From: Euryarchaeota archaeon UBA256
GTDB lineage: Archaea > Thermoplasmatota > Poseidoniia > Poseidoniales > Poseidoniaceae
Assembly (NCBI GenBank): GCA_002494645.1
Contig: DACE01000032.1
Coordinates: 1-49,845 of the forward strand
DNA: 49,845 nt
Reading direction: 5' to 3'
Under the pieces are notes generated by a model. It ran no database searches and was not told the DNA's origin. It saw only the letters and a program-made list of their open reading frames with translations. Made by a program: the position numbers and the translations under genes. Positions 33,772 through 41,310 of this stretch are shown here, one piece after another (position 1 is the stretch's first letter; every line of letters begins with the position of its first letter).

Positions 33772-34949
33772 CGTTCCTTCAACTTGTCACCAAGACGACT
33801 GGCGATGCCAATGCCCACATCCGAGCATGATGCTGTTCCGCCAATATCGTAAGTGAGTGATCGCCCGTCTTTGAGGTGTTCAGCAACGCTTTCATCAATC
33901 AATCGGCCGATGGCGACAAGGTCCTCGTCACCGTTCTTGCGCCCGAGATAATCCATCATCATCTGAATCGAGTTGATGGAGGCGATGGGGTTGACTTTGT
34001 TCTGTCCAGCATGCTTTGGTGATGAGCCGTGAACGGGTTCGAAGAAGGCATGCTCGTCACCTACATTTCCTGATGCTGCCATGCCCATACCACCTTGAAG
34101 CACGGCTCCCAAGTCGGTGGAAATGTCCCCAAACATGTTCGAGGTAACGACGACGTCGTAATGTTCTGGTGAACGTGTCATCCACTGCATGAAGGCGTCG
34201 ATGTATCCGTAATCTGCTTCAGTATCAGCATATTGACCTGCGACTTCTTCGAAGGTTTTTCGGAATAATTGGCAGCCCCGAGTTACGTTGGACTTATCGA
34301 TGCACGACACCCGGCGAACGCCGTCAAGTGGTGCGCCATTTCGAGTCTCTGCTACTTCAAAGCCCATACGAATAAGGCGCTCGGACCCTGATTTAGAAAT
34401 CGGGCGTGGGTCGTAGGCAACTTCCCCTTCAAGGCCCGGGAAGGTCATCGGCTCAGGCTCGTATTCCGCCCGCCCTTGAGCGCGGTCGGCACTTCGACGA
34501 AGAAGCGCGTGATACAGGCCTTCGGTATTTTCTCGGAGAATGGTCATGTCGACCATACCCGGCTCCCAAATCTGACGGAAGCCACCGTGGATTTTGTGAG
34601 GAACCCCCTCATAGAGTTTGATGGGTCGAACGTTGGCATAGAGATCCAGTCCGCTGCGCAGGCCGAGAATAACAGACCCGCCGGCAAGGTCACCGTTTGG
34701 CAATCGGGCTCCTGGGTAGCCGATGGCGCCAAGGAATATTGCATCCGTTTCATTCTTGCAAAAGTCAAAGGAGCCTTCTGCCCACTCTTCTCCAGTTGCC
34801 ATGTAGTGTTGCCCACCACAAGGAATCACCGTTTGCTCAAAACCGTGATTGGTGTGAGCCTGAATGGTGTCGAGAATCCGTTGCGCTTCAAGAGCGACTT
34901 CTCGCCCCGTTCCATCGCCAGGCAATACCGTGATTCTGTGGTCACCCAT
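33768..34949 (-). CDS. isocitrate/isopropylmalate dehydrogenase family enzyme
   Basis: NAD(P)-dependent beta-decarboxylating dehydrogenase of 393 residues. TVLPGDGTGREV, the substrate-helix region ILGLRSGLDLYANVRP and LRENTEGLYH are visible, with VVVTSNMFGDISTDLGAVLQGGMG and FEPVHGSSP as metal and nucleotide loops. ENTEGLY resembles isocitrate or tartrate enzymes, whereas LGLRSGL is closer to isopropylmalate dehydrogenase, so the substrate is open. No leuA/C/D genes are near. The start at 34949 begins just before the first strand. Confidence 0.85.
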   Translation of the reverse strand: MGDHRITVLPGDGTGREVALEAQRILDTIQAHTNHGFEQTVIPCGGQHYMATGEEWAEGSFDFCKNETDAIFLGAIGYPGARLPNGDLAGGSVILGLRSGLDLYANVRPIKLYEGVPHKIHGGFRQIWEPGMVDMTILRENTEGLYHALLRRSADRAQGRAEYEPEPMTFPGLEGEVAYDPRPISKSGSERLIRMGFEVAETRNGAPLDGVRRVSCIDKSNVTRGCQLFRKTFEEVAGQYADTEADYGYIDAFMQWMTRSPEHYDVVVTSNMFGDISTDLGAVLQGGMGMAASGNVGDEHAFFEPVHGSSPKHAGQNKVNPIASINSIQMMMDYLGRKNGDEDLVAIGRLIDESVAEHLKDGRSLTYDIGGTASCSDVGIGIASRLGDKLKER

Positions 34950-35123
34950 GGTTCTCGCACAAGCCACCTCTACATGAACAAAACCCTACCTAACAAAGAA
35001 TCAATCTGGAGAAAATTGCGCCTTGAGTTCAACGATGAACGCGAGTGAATCGTCGAATGAATCCTCAAAATATGTGCGCTCGGCGGGGGATGTTTCATAG
35101 GCTGTCAATACACAAAGAGAAGC

Positions 35124-35765
35124 ATGGCAGACGAGCATCAAAACGAGCATGAAAGTCGCTTCAGTATTGAAGACCTGCCCGTCGAGGTGAGGCAGCTCGC
35201 CGATACGATGATTGGAGTCAACCCAAATTGGAAGGTCCAAGATTGGTTGATTGAACAAGCAAACATGTCCATGGACTTGCTCGCCGTTGACCTGTTGCGT
35301 GAGAAAATGAAAATCGAGCAACGGCTTCAGCGCCTGGACGACCTCGGTCGCCGATTGGATGTGAGTGAGCCCGAGGTGATTTCAGATGACCCCCACCAGC
35401 GAAATCTATTCGATTGCTTTGACCTCAATGAAGAACATCCACTCCGCGGCTTAGGGGAGCGTGCTGTTGTACCACAACGGGTGCAAGAAGTGGAAGAACG
35501 CCACCCATCCAATATTTTCTTGGATTTACTACCCAATGACAATTCAGACGACCCGCTCTTGGCCATCGCTTGTCAGTCGGTCATCATGGCCGTTGAGCAT
35601 GAAATGAGCAAGGGCGAGCCCGTGGCAAGCCTCGTTGCGATTTTTGATGCCACGCGTGAATCAAACATTGAAGATAGCGAAACCGACGAGGCTTTGGACC
35701 ACTTACTCTCGACGGGCGTCTTGCTTGAAATCGATGATGATTGCTTCATCTTATTGCCTTCGTGA
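35124..35765 (+). CDS. hypothetical acidic protein
   Basis: 213 residues, acidic. An N-terminal helical part (IEDLPVEVRQLADTMIG, then VDLLREKMKIEQRLQRLDDL) is followed by a linker and by a C-terminal part (DPLLAIACQSVIMAVEHEM to HLLSTGVLLEIDDDCFIL) that could be a winged helix. No family recognised. It is cytosolic, with no signal or TM. It stands just upstream of three membrane-associated genes and may be linked to them. Confidence 0.7.
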   Translation: MADEHQNEHESRFSIEDLPVEVRQLADTMIGVNPNWKVQDWLIEQANMSMDLLAVDLLREKMKIEQRLQRLDDLGRRLDVSEPEVISDDPHQRNLFDCFDLNEEHPLRGLGERAVVPQRVQEVEERHPSNIFLDLLPNDNSDDPLLAIACQSVIMAVEHEMSKGEPVASLVAIFDATRESNIEDSETDEALDHLLSTGVLLEIDDDCFILLPS

Positions 35766-35795
35766 ATGGGGTCCCACAGAAGTCCCGCCGACCTT

Positions 35796-35805
35796 CTTTA
35801 GATAA
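35796..35805 (+). promoter_or_regulatory. TATA-like element of the coiled-coil membrane-protein gene
   Basis: CTTTAGATAA is centred about 26 bases before the ATG at 35826, giving a predicted leaderless transcript for the three-gene set. Confidence 0.45.
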
Positions 35806-35825
35806 CGGCGTTGTAATAAGTAAAC

Positions 35826-36434
35826 ATGGGATTACTCAGGTCAATCATTTCAGGAAGTATTGCTTGGTTCACGGCTACGGCCTTCTTAGTCCATCCACAA
35901 TCTGCACTTGCAATCGCCATCGTGGTCGCTTTCCTGTCCGAATCAGCACAACACAGCGCCTCATTAACTCGGATGCGGCGGCATGGAAGAGAGGTGACGC
36001 ATCATCTTCGCGAAGCAAATTCCCACATTGAGGAATTAGAGCGCGCCCTGACTCGAAGACACATCGAACTCAATAACGCCATTGAGGAGATTCATCGCCG
36101 TGATGCCGTTGGCAGTCCAGCAGCAAGAGAGTTGCTCAAACGGCAGGAAGAGGCAATGGCCGCTGCCTCAAATGCACTTGAAGCACGTCACGAGCGAAGT
36201 GATGTCGTCCTTGACAGTATGGAGCGAATGCTCAATGTCCAAGTCGATCAAACGGCTAAAATGCAACAAGCGATGAGTGACCTTCTCCAGCACATGATGC
36301 AACAACCACGCGCCAATGTTACGATGACCGATAGTGTACTCGTTCAGGAAACGAATGCAGTTGCACGCCAGCATCGCGAGCAATTTCGAGAACTCAATGA
36401 ATGGCTAAGCCGTCAAGCGGCATCTTCACCATAG
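35826..36434 (+). CDS. membrane-anchored coiled-coil protein
   Basis: 202 residues. A hydrophobic N-terminal stretch (about 5-42, one or two helices) anchors a long, charged, heptad-like region: REVTHHLREANSHIEELERALTRRHIELNNAIEEI, then ARELLKRQEEAMAAASNALEA and MERMLNVQVDQTAKMQQAM (each shown in part). It has no Cys and no enzymatic motif. It may be a scaffold or a structural protein at the membrane. The next two genes also encode membrane proteins and follow within 20 bases. Confidence 0.75.
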   Translation: MGLLRSIISGSIAWFTATAFLVHPQSALAIAIVVAFLSESAQHSASLTRMRRHGREVTHHLREANSHIEELERALTRRHIELNNAIEEIHRRDAVGSPAARELLKRQEEAMAAASNALEARHERSDVVLDSMERMLNVQVDQTAKMQQAMSDLLQHMMQQPRANVTMTDSVLVQETNAVARQHREQFRELNEWLSRQAASSP

Positions 36435-36453
36435 TGATGCCTGTGCGGATACC

Positions 36454-36771
36454 ATGGCGAGTGTGACGAAACGTGATGCAGCCCAACGTATCCTCGATGC
36501 TGAACAAACCGCAGCCCTCATTCCTCGGCGCATCGTCATCGGGAGTATTGTCTCGCTTCTTTTGGCCGGTGCCATTCTCTACCTCACTCGGTGGGAATTT
36601 GGCCTAGCCGCCCTCCTCGTCTTCGGGCTTCTTCTGCAATTTGCCGCCGAACGCATGGGAACTATCATCGATGCAAGCCGGGCCAACGGGCTCAAGGATT
36701 TGGGATGGGATACTGACACAGAACTCACAGAAGAGGCGCTGCAAAAAATAAGGCGAATCAGCCAAGGATAG
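36454..36771 (+). CDS. small two-TM membrane protein
   Basis: 105 residues. A basic N-terminus leads into two adjacent hydrophobic helices (IVIGSIVSLLLAGAILYL and FGLAALLVFGLLLQF) with a short turn. A soluble C-terminus holds DLGWDTDTELTEEALQKI. Unknown family. Eight bases separate it from the next gene. Confidence 0.7.
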   Translation: MASVTKRDAAQRILDAEQTAALIPRRIVIGSIVSLLLAGAILYLTRWEFGLAALLVFGLLLQFAAERMGTIIDASRANGLKDLGWDTDTELTEEALQKIRRISQG

Positions 36772-36779
36772 GTGTTGGC

Positions 36780-37502
36780 GTGGCTGGGGCCGAGCGGGAA
36801 TTAATTCAGCACTTCTTTTCCGCAGAAGATACTCGGCGGAGGCGAAGTTTAGCCCTCATATGGACGCTCATCATCCTCGTTGACCTGCTAATGCTTGCTG
36901 TTTATTTCGAGACCCAGGATCTCAATGCGGTACTCGCCATGTTGTGGCCTGTCATTCTGGGGGCTCTGATTCTCATGTACGTCGTGCTCGTCGGTTCCGT
37001 TCGGAGTCGCACATCAATGGATGAGCGCTTGAATGCACTTCTTGACACGGTTGAACTTTCATGGGAGGACGTGGATGGATTGGAATTGACCGAGGAACGC
37101 CGAACTCTCATCCTTGATGCATTTGCCAACAAAACCATGGCGAGTGGACGTGTGAATGCAGACTATCGTCGAACTCGAGGAGGGGATGAGAAAGGGCCTG
37201 CATTTGGAGATCAAAACAGTGCATTTGAACCGGCCTCAAAACGCCAAGACCCAGCGACTCACGAGAGTGATTATGAGGGGTTGGAAGGACCGTTACGAAC
37301 CGGTGAGTCACTGGTTGAAGAGGCTAATCAATCCTATGCAGCACGGGCGCAAGAGCGCTGGGAGGCATCTGAAAAAGCGGACATGGATTTGATTGAGGCT
37401 GGTGTAGACCGATTAGGCGATTTGGTCAAAACGGACTGGTTTGAGAAGAATGCCAAGGATGGCGCTGTTGAGGAATTGATGGAACAGGAAGAACCCGTCT
37501 GA
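36780..37502 (+). CDS. two-TM membrane protein with long acidic cytoplasmic tail
   Basis: 240 residues, GTG start. Two TM helices (SLALIWTLIILVDLLMLAVY and VLAMLWPVILGALILMYVVL) follow a short charged N-terminus. The tail contains VELSWEDVDGLELTEERRTL, similar in style to GWDTDTELTEEALQ in the preceding gene product. A disordered Gly/Asp/Ser region and a helical end (SYAARAQERWEASEKADMDL) complete it. The shared tail pattern suggests the two genes are diverged relatives. Function unknown. Confidence 0.72.
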   Translation: MAGAERELIQHFFSAEDTRRRRSLALIWTLIILVDLLMLAVYFETQDLNAVLAMLWPVILGALILMYVVLVGSVRSRTSMDERLNALLDTVELSWEDVDGLELTEERRTLILDAFANKTMASGRVNADYRRTRGGDEKGPAFGDQNSAFEPASKRQDPATHESDYEGLEGPLRTGESLVEEANQSYAARAQERWEASEKADMDLIEAGVDRLGDLVKTDWFEKNAKDGAVEELMEQEEPV

Positions 37503-37545
37503 ATAGGCGGGTAGTTTCAAAATCAAACCCCTTCCTCCTTGCCAC

Positions 37546-38295
37546 ATGGAAGTCAAAGCAATTCTTGTTGCTGGAGGGCACGGCTCTCGACTTCATCCAT
37601 TTACGACCTATGTTCAGAAAACCATGTTGCCGTTGCACGAACGTCCAGTCATTGACTATGCTTTGGGCACCTTGCGCAGAGCGGGGGTGAGGGACATCAC
37701 CATCATCTCCAACCAATTCATCGGTCAAATCAGCCGACATGTGGGGCAGGGATTGCCTGGAGAACGTATCCACTACGTGATTGAAGAGGAGCCTTTGGGA
37801 GTAGCACACGCCCTTCGACTTGCTAAACCCTACAATGAAAACACACGATTGATCGTCTATTTCTCAGATAACATCACGACGCTTGAACTCAAAGAAACCG
37901 TTGATGAGTTTTCAAAGAGCAGCGAGCCTCCTGGATGCGTACTGCTTGCACGAGAAGAAAAACATCCAGAAGCTTTTGGGGTTGGTGTTCTCGATGAACA
38001 AAACCGACTTGTTGATATCGTTGAAAAACCAGCCGATCCGCCATCAAATCTTGCCATTGGCGGCATTTACCTTTACGATGAACGTTTTTGGCCGTTCTTG
38101 GAAGAGGTTGAAGAAAAGAAAGGCACGGACTTTTCAATTTCCGACATCAATCGAATGTATGTTCAAAACGGGGAAGCAAGGCTCATTTCAATTGGAGCAG
38201 AAACATGGGTGGATTGCGGAACGCCTGACTCGCTCCTGCAGGCGTCAATTATGGCGAAGGAAGGGAAATTAAATCCAAATCCCTACCGAAATTGA
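37546..38295 (+). CDS. sugar-1-phosphate nucleotidyltransferase, RmlA-like
   Basis: Transfers a nucleotide to a sugar-1-phosphate. The N-terminus ILVAGGHGSRLHPFT and QKTMLPLHERPVIDYAL is the NTP-binding signature of glucose-1-phosphate thymidylyl/uridylyltransferases. YFSDNI corresponds to the metal-binding Asp, and VEKPADPPSNLAIGGIYLYD is the conserved substrate segment. WVDCGTPDSLLQA closes the core. Length 249 is close to short RmlA. Exact sugar and nucleotide unknown. An A/T patch (TCAAAATCAAA) lies about 26 bases upstream. The next genes encode a nucleotide-sugar dehydrogenase and GtrA. Confidence 0.88.
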   Translation: MEVKAILVAGGHGSRLHPFTTYVQKTMLPLHERPVIDYALGTLRRAGVRDITIISNQFIGQISRHVGQGLPGERIHYVIEEEPLGVAHALRLAKPYNENTRLIVYFSDNITTLELKETVDEFSKSSEPPGCVLLAREEKHPEAFGVGVLDEQNRLVDIVEKPADPPSNLAIGGIYLYDERFWPFLEEVEEKKGTDFSISDINRMYVQNGEARLISIGAETWVDCGTPDSLLQASIMAKEGKLNPNPYRN

Positions 38296-38306
38296 GGTGA
38301 CATGAA

Positions 38307-39131
38307 ATGAAAATTGGAATCATCGGCGCAGGTATGGTCGGAGGTGCAATCGAGCACTGTTTCGGCCACGCTCACGAACTCTATGTCCATGACCCTGCTC
38401 GTGGGACTCAACTTAGCGACGTCACGGACAATGTGGACTTCGCATACATCGCTGTACCTACCCCACCACTCCCTGGCTCGGGAGCATGTGACACGAGTAT
38501 TGTTGAAGATGTCCTCGATAGCCTACCTGAAGGGTTTACTGCAGTGATCAAAAGTACCGTTGTCCCTGGTACGACGGCCAAATATCACGAACGATACCCA
38601 CATCTCAAGATTGCGTATTCTCCAGAGTTCTTAGTTGAACGAAGACGATTGGAAGACTTTGCCAATCAGGACATCCTCGTTGTAGGAACTCACCATGAAG
38701 ACGTTGCAAAGACAGTATTCCAACAGCACAAAGAAGCGGGTGTCCTTCGAACTGAGCAGTTGTTTCATGTCACGCCCACGCAGGCTGAATTGGTCAAATA
38801 TACGAAAAATACCTTCTATGCGATGAAGGTGACCTTTGCCAATCAACTCTACGATATCTGTCAAGCGCTTGATGAGGATTGGGGCGCCATTCGCACCATC
38901 ATCACCGCTGAACAAGCCCAACCAATTGGCCCTTCTCATCTCGACCCTATCTTTGGCCTCAGACGCGGTTTTGGCGGCAAGTGTTTGCCAAAAGACAGTC
39001 TTGCGTTAGGTTCGCTTGCTGAAACCCTTGGTGTGAAATATGATTTTATGGACGCACTTCAACATGACAACCAGCGTTTAAGAGAAATTCTCACTGGTAA
39101 ACCAAGTGACGTGGTTACAAATGACGACTGA
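38307..39131 (+). CDS. UDP-glucose/GDP-mannose dehydrogenase family, short two-domain form
   Basis: Predicted NAD-dependent oxidation of a nucleotide sugar to its uronic acid. IGIIGAGMVGGAI is the NAD motif; VPTPPLPGSGACD, STVVPGTT, YSPEFLVE and VKYTKNTFYAMKVTFANQ match the family. GFGGKCLPKDSLAL holds the catalytic Cys (C226). The protein ends at 274 residues, whereas classical enzymes have about 420-450 with a third, nucleotide-binding domain. That domain is missing, with a clean stop rather than a frameshift. A GAGGTGA site precedes the ATG. It overlaps GtrA by 11 bases. Confidence 0.88.
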   Translation: MKIGIIGAGMVGGAIEHCFGHAHELYVHDPARGTQLSDVTDNVDFAYIAVPTPPLPGSGACDTSIVEDVLDSLPEGFTAVIKSTVVPGTTAKYHERYPHLKIAYSPEFLVERRRLEDFANQDILVVGTHHEDVAKTVFQQHKEAGVLRTEQLFHVTPTQAELVKYTKNTFYAMKVTFANQLYDICQALDEDWGAIRTIITAEQAQPIGPSHLDPIFGLRRGFGGKCLPKDSLALGSLAETLGVKYDFMDALQHDNQRLREILTGKPSDVVTNDD

Positions 39132-39585
39132 GATGGGCAACGTCGTCTGGCTCAAACGATGGGCCCCTCGGGGTAGTCTTCAGAGATTTGGGTTGGCTGG
39201 TTGCTTCAACAGCGCAGCCTTTTTCCTTCTGTGGGAACTTCTTATGGCCTTAGCAACCGAAGTTGACCTTCGATATCTTTGGGGTTTTGCTTGGGGTGCA
39301 TCGGGCATCATGGCACACTTTGTTCACCGCCACTTCACCTTTGACGGACGGAAATCGGTGCGTTGGACCTTACCAACCGCTGTCCCCGTCTACGGGTTGA
39401 GCCTCGTTGGTTCGAGCATCACAATTGGTATGCTCATCGAAGCCTTTCCCAACAATCTACGCTGGTTAGGCTTGGTGAATTTATTGGCATGGGGCTTTGT
39501 CATTTGGTTGACGATGCGTTTGTTCGTGTTTCAATATCAAAAGGAATCTACATCGCATGCGTTTCAAGAAGAGCAAGTGGAATGA
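39121..39585 (+). CDS. GtrA-like membrane protein
   Basis: 154 residues with four TM segments, as in the GtrA/DPMS-type family, which is thought to move polyprenyl-linked sugars across the membrane. LQRFGLAGCFNSAAFFLLWE and ASGIMAHFVHRHFTFDGRKS fit the family's RFxxVG and N/HRxWTF patterns. The ATG at 39121 lies inside the end of the dehydrogenase gene, suggesting translational coupling and a shared glycan pathway. The 3' end overlaps the DUF2237 gene by 38 bases. Confidence 0.8.
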   Translation: MTTEMGNVVWLKRWAPRGSLQRFGLAGCFNSAAFFLLWELLMALATEVDLRYLWGFAWGASGIMAHFVHRHFTFDGRKSVRWTLPTAVPVYGLSLVGSSITIGMLIEAFPNNLRWLGLVNLLAWGFVIWLTMRLFVFQYQKESTSHAFQEEQVE

Positions 39586-39910
39586 TGTCCAAGGCCCGTT
39601 GATGGGTGGCTTCCAAATCCACCGGGCATGCTTCACCGGCGTTCACCGCTTGCAACCACGTACGAGCACAAACGCACCATGAATCACCGGGTTTTAATCC
39701 GGGAAAATTGTACTGCGGCATTGGAGTAATGAGGTCGTTACCTTGTTGCTTAGCAAAATTGAGGAAGGCTTCATTCATCACACAACAAACGGTATGCGAC
39801 CCTCGGTCCTGGTCGTCCGTATTGCAACAACCGTCTCTGAACCAGCCCGTCACGGGGTCGTTTGAACAGGTGTGAAGCGGAGTTCCGAGGACGTTGGTAC
39901 TTTCCTTCAT
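39548..39910 (-). CDS. DUF2237 family protein
   Basis: 120 residues. NVLGTPLHTCSNDPVTGW, FRDGCCNTDDQDRGSHTVC, FPGLKPGDSWCVCARTW and LEATHQRALDIIPLALL match this conserved family closely. Members are conserved in bacteria and some archaea, with invariant Cys and His, and have no established function. Metal binding is a reasonable guess from the Cys pattern. The start at 39910 is chosen at the family's usual beginning. Confidence 0.9.
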   Translation of the reverse strand: MKESTNVLGTPLHTCSNDPVTGWFRDGCCNTDDQDRGSHTVCCVMNEAFLNFAKQQGNDLITPMPQYNFPGLKPGDSWCVCARTWLQAVNAGEACPVDLEATHQRALDIIPLALLETHAM

Positions 39911-39955
39911 GTTTGCGAAGGCTGGCCTCGGGACTATCAAGGCTTGTTTGAAGAA

Positions 39956-40288
39956 TTATCCTCGGCGCAGACGGGATGAGATTCGGCCGAAGAGTCCGTT
40001 CTTAGCCTTCGGTTCTGCCCGACCCAACATCACGTCCAGCTCCCCGCTTTTGGCGACTTGGAGCAGGTCGTCATACCCTCCGATGTGACGCTTGCCAACG
40101 AATATTTGCGGTACCGTTTTCGCACCGCCCGTTGCTTGGGCAAAGGCTCTGTGCCCTTTGCCATCGGACTTCAGTCGGCGTTCAGTGTATGGAAGTCGTT
40201 CACGTTCGAAGAATTGCTTGGCTTGCACGCAAGCCGAGCATCCTCGATTGGTCCAGATGAGAATCTCGGGATGTGAGCTTTTTTCCAC
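39956..40288 (-). CDS. glutaredoxin-like protein
   Basis: Small thiol-disulfide oxidoreductase. EILIWTNRGCSACVQAKQFF has the CxxC active site in a glutaredoxin fold. TVPQIFVGKRHIGGYDDL is the family's cis-Pro and GG(Y/S)DDL motif. A basic tail (GRISSRLRRG) follows. The only plausible start is GTG at 40288, giving 110 residues; a longer upstream frame would overlap the next gene's promoter. It could reduce the glutathione peroxidase family protein at 19609. DUF2237 follows in the same direction. Confidence 0.85.
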   Translation of the reverse strand: MEKSSHPEILIWTNRGCSACVQAKQFFERERLPYTERRLKSDGKGHRAFAQATGGAKTVPQIFVGKRHIGGYDDLLQVAKSGELDVMLGRAEPKAKNGLFGRISSRLRRG

Positions 40289-40381
40289 ACCCCTCGGCTC
40301 TCGCTGGTGTGCTTCAAGATTGGGGTCTTGACGGGGCTTCAAGCCGTTGGGTTCATTGGGAAGAAGCGCGCCTCGCCTCCT

Positions 40382-40813
40382 ATGCTGCCAGATACCGTTC
40401 ACAAACTCCCCCGAGAAGAGCGCTTTGCTTACGCCCGACTTTTGGCCTACATGGCCCGAATTGATAATGAATTGACCATCGATGAGATGGCGATGTTTGA
40501 GCAACGACTTGGGACAGCCTTGCTCTCACCAGACCAGCGCGAACTCATCCGGGATGCGTTGAGAAACCCTCCGACCCTTGAGGAATGCCTCGCTAACCTG
40601 TCTGGGGAAGCGGGACGGTTGGCGCTGCGTGATTCGGTCATGATGGCTGCGGCTGATGGAAATGTTGACGAGGACGAACGTGAAGCTCTCGAAGACATTT
40701 CAGAACATCTTGGCTTGCGCGAGGATGCTGTTGACCAACTCTTACAGTGGACCGTGAAAGGATATCGCTGGATGAAGGAAGGCTACGACATTCTTGAACA
40801 TCTCGAGGAATGA
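40382..40813 (+). CDS. TerB-like protein 1
   Basis: 143 residues, all helical. ERFAYARLLAYMARIDNELT, DEMAMFEQRL and RDSVMMAAADGNVDEDEREAL recall the TerB tellurite-resistance domain, in which helix pairs carry (D/N)G-containing acidic turns. The C-terminus KGYRWMKEGYDIL is shared in type with the next gene product (DGWKWYVAQREIL), so the two are likely paralogues. Three bases separate the genes. Function unknown; metal binding possible. Confidence 0.72.
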   Translation: MLPDTVHKLPREERFAYARLLAYMARIDNELTIDEMAMFEQRLGTALLSPDQRELIRDALRNPPTLEECLANLSGEAGRLALRDSVMMAAADGNVDEDEREALEDISEHLGLREDAVDQLLQWTVKGYRWMKEGYDILEHLEE

Positions 40814-40816
40814 GAC

Positions 40817-41236
40817 ATGTTCCCCGACGGGTTGGGCCAACGCTCGCCTCAAGAGTTGCTTCGCTACGCTGAAATTCTTGTGAATATCGCCGCAGCTGAC
40901 GGAGAACTCGTGCGAGAGGAAATCGCAGTCATTGAGGGAATGATGGGGCGCTGTATGATTCATCCGGAGTCCCGGGTTACCGTCCGCACTGGTTTTGAAC
41001 AGCCGATTCCCCTTGAGCAATCTCTCGCAGATTTAGATCAAGAATTAATCCGCTATATCTTGCGCGATGCGGCACTGGTCGCAGCCATTGATGGAAGCTA
41101 CGATAAGAAGGAAATCCGCGCACTCAAAACCATCGCCAAGGCCGGTGGCGTGTCAACACAACAACTCACAGACCTGCTGGATTGGGTGGGTGATGGGTGG
41201 AAATGGTATGTTGCCCAACGTGAGATTTTAGGCTAA
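40817..41236 (+). CDS. TerB-like protein 2
   Basis: 139 residues. LLRYAEILVNIAAADGELVREEIAVIEG and YILRDAALVAAIDGSYDKKEIRAL each carry the hydrophobic-helix plus acidic DG turn typical of TerB-like domains, matching the preceding gene. It is probably a tandem duplicate that has diverged. A short inverted repeat spans the stop codon (41226-41238). Confidence 0.72.
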   Translation: MFPDGLGQRSPQELLRYAEILVNIAAADGELVREEIAVIEGMMGRCMIHPESRVTVRTGFEQPIPLEQSLADLDQELIRYILRDAALVAAIDGSYDKKEIRALKTIAKAGGVSTQQLTDLLDWVGDGWKWYVAQREILG

Positions 41237-41238
41237 AA
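41226..41238 (+). terminator. inverted repeat over the TerB-like 2 stop codon
   Basis: Perfect arms TTTTAG and CTAAAA around one G, including the TAA stop. Followed by further A residues. It may mark the end of the transcript, though the stem is A/T-rich. Confidence 0.25.
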
Positions 41239-41310
41239 AACGCCCTCAAAGGAGCCTCGCTTCAAGAGTCACATTCAAAGATAGAAAGCCGTCCCGACGG
41301 TTTGGTGGGG

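Noticed and set aside
39956..40504. Long glutaredoxin with a 70-residue N-terminal extension
   Set aside because: The extension runs antisense into the TerB-like gene and has a composition unlike a domain; GTG at 40288 yields a normal glutaredoxin.
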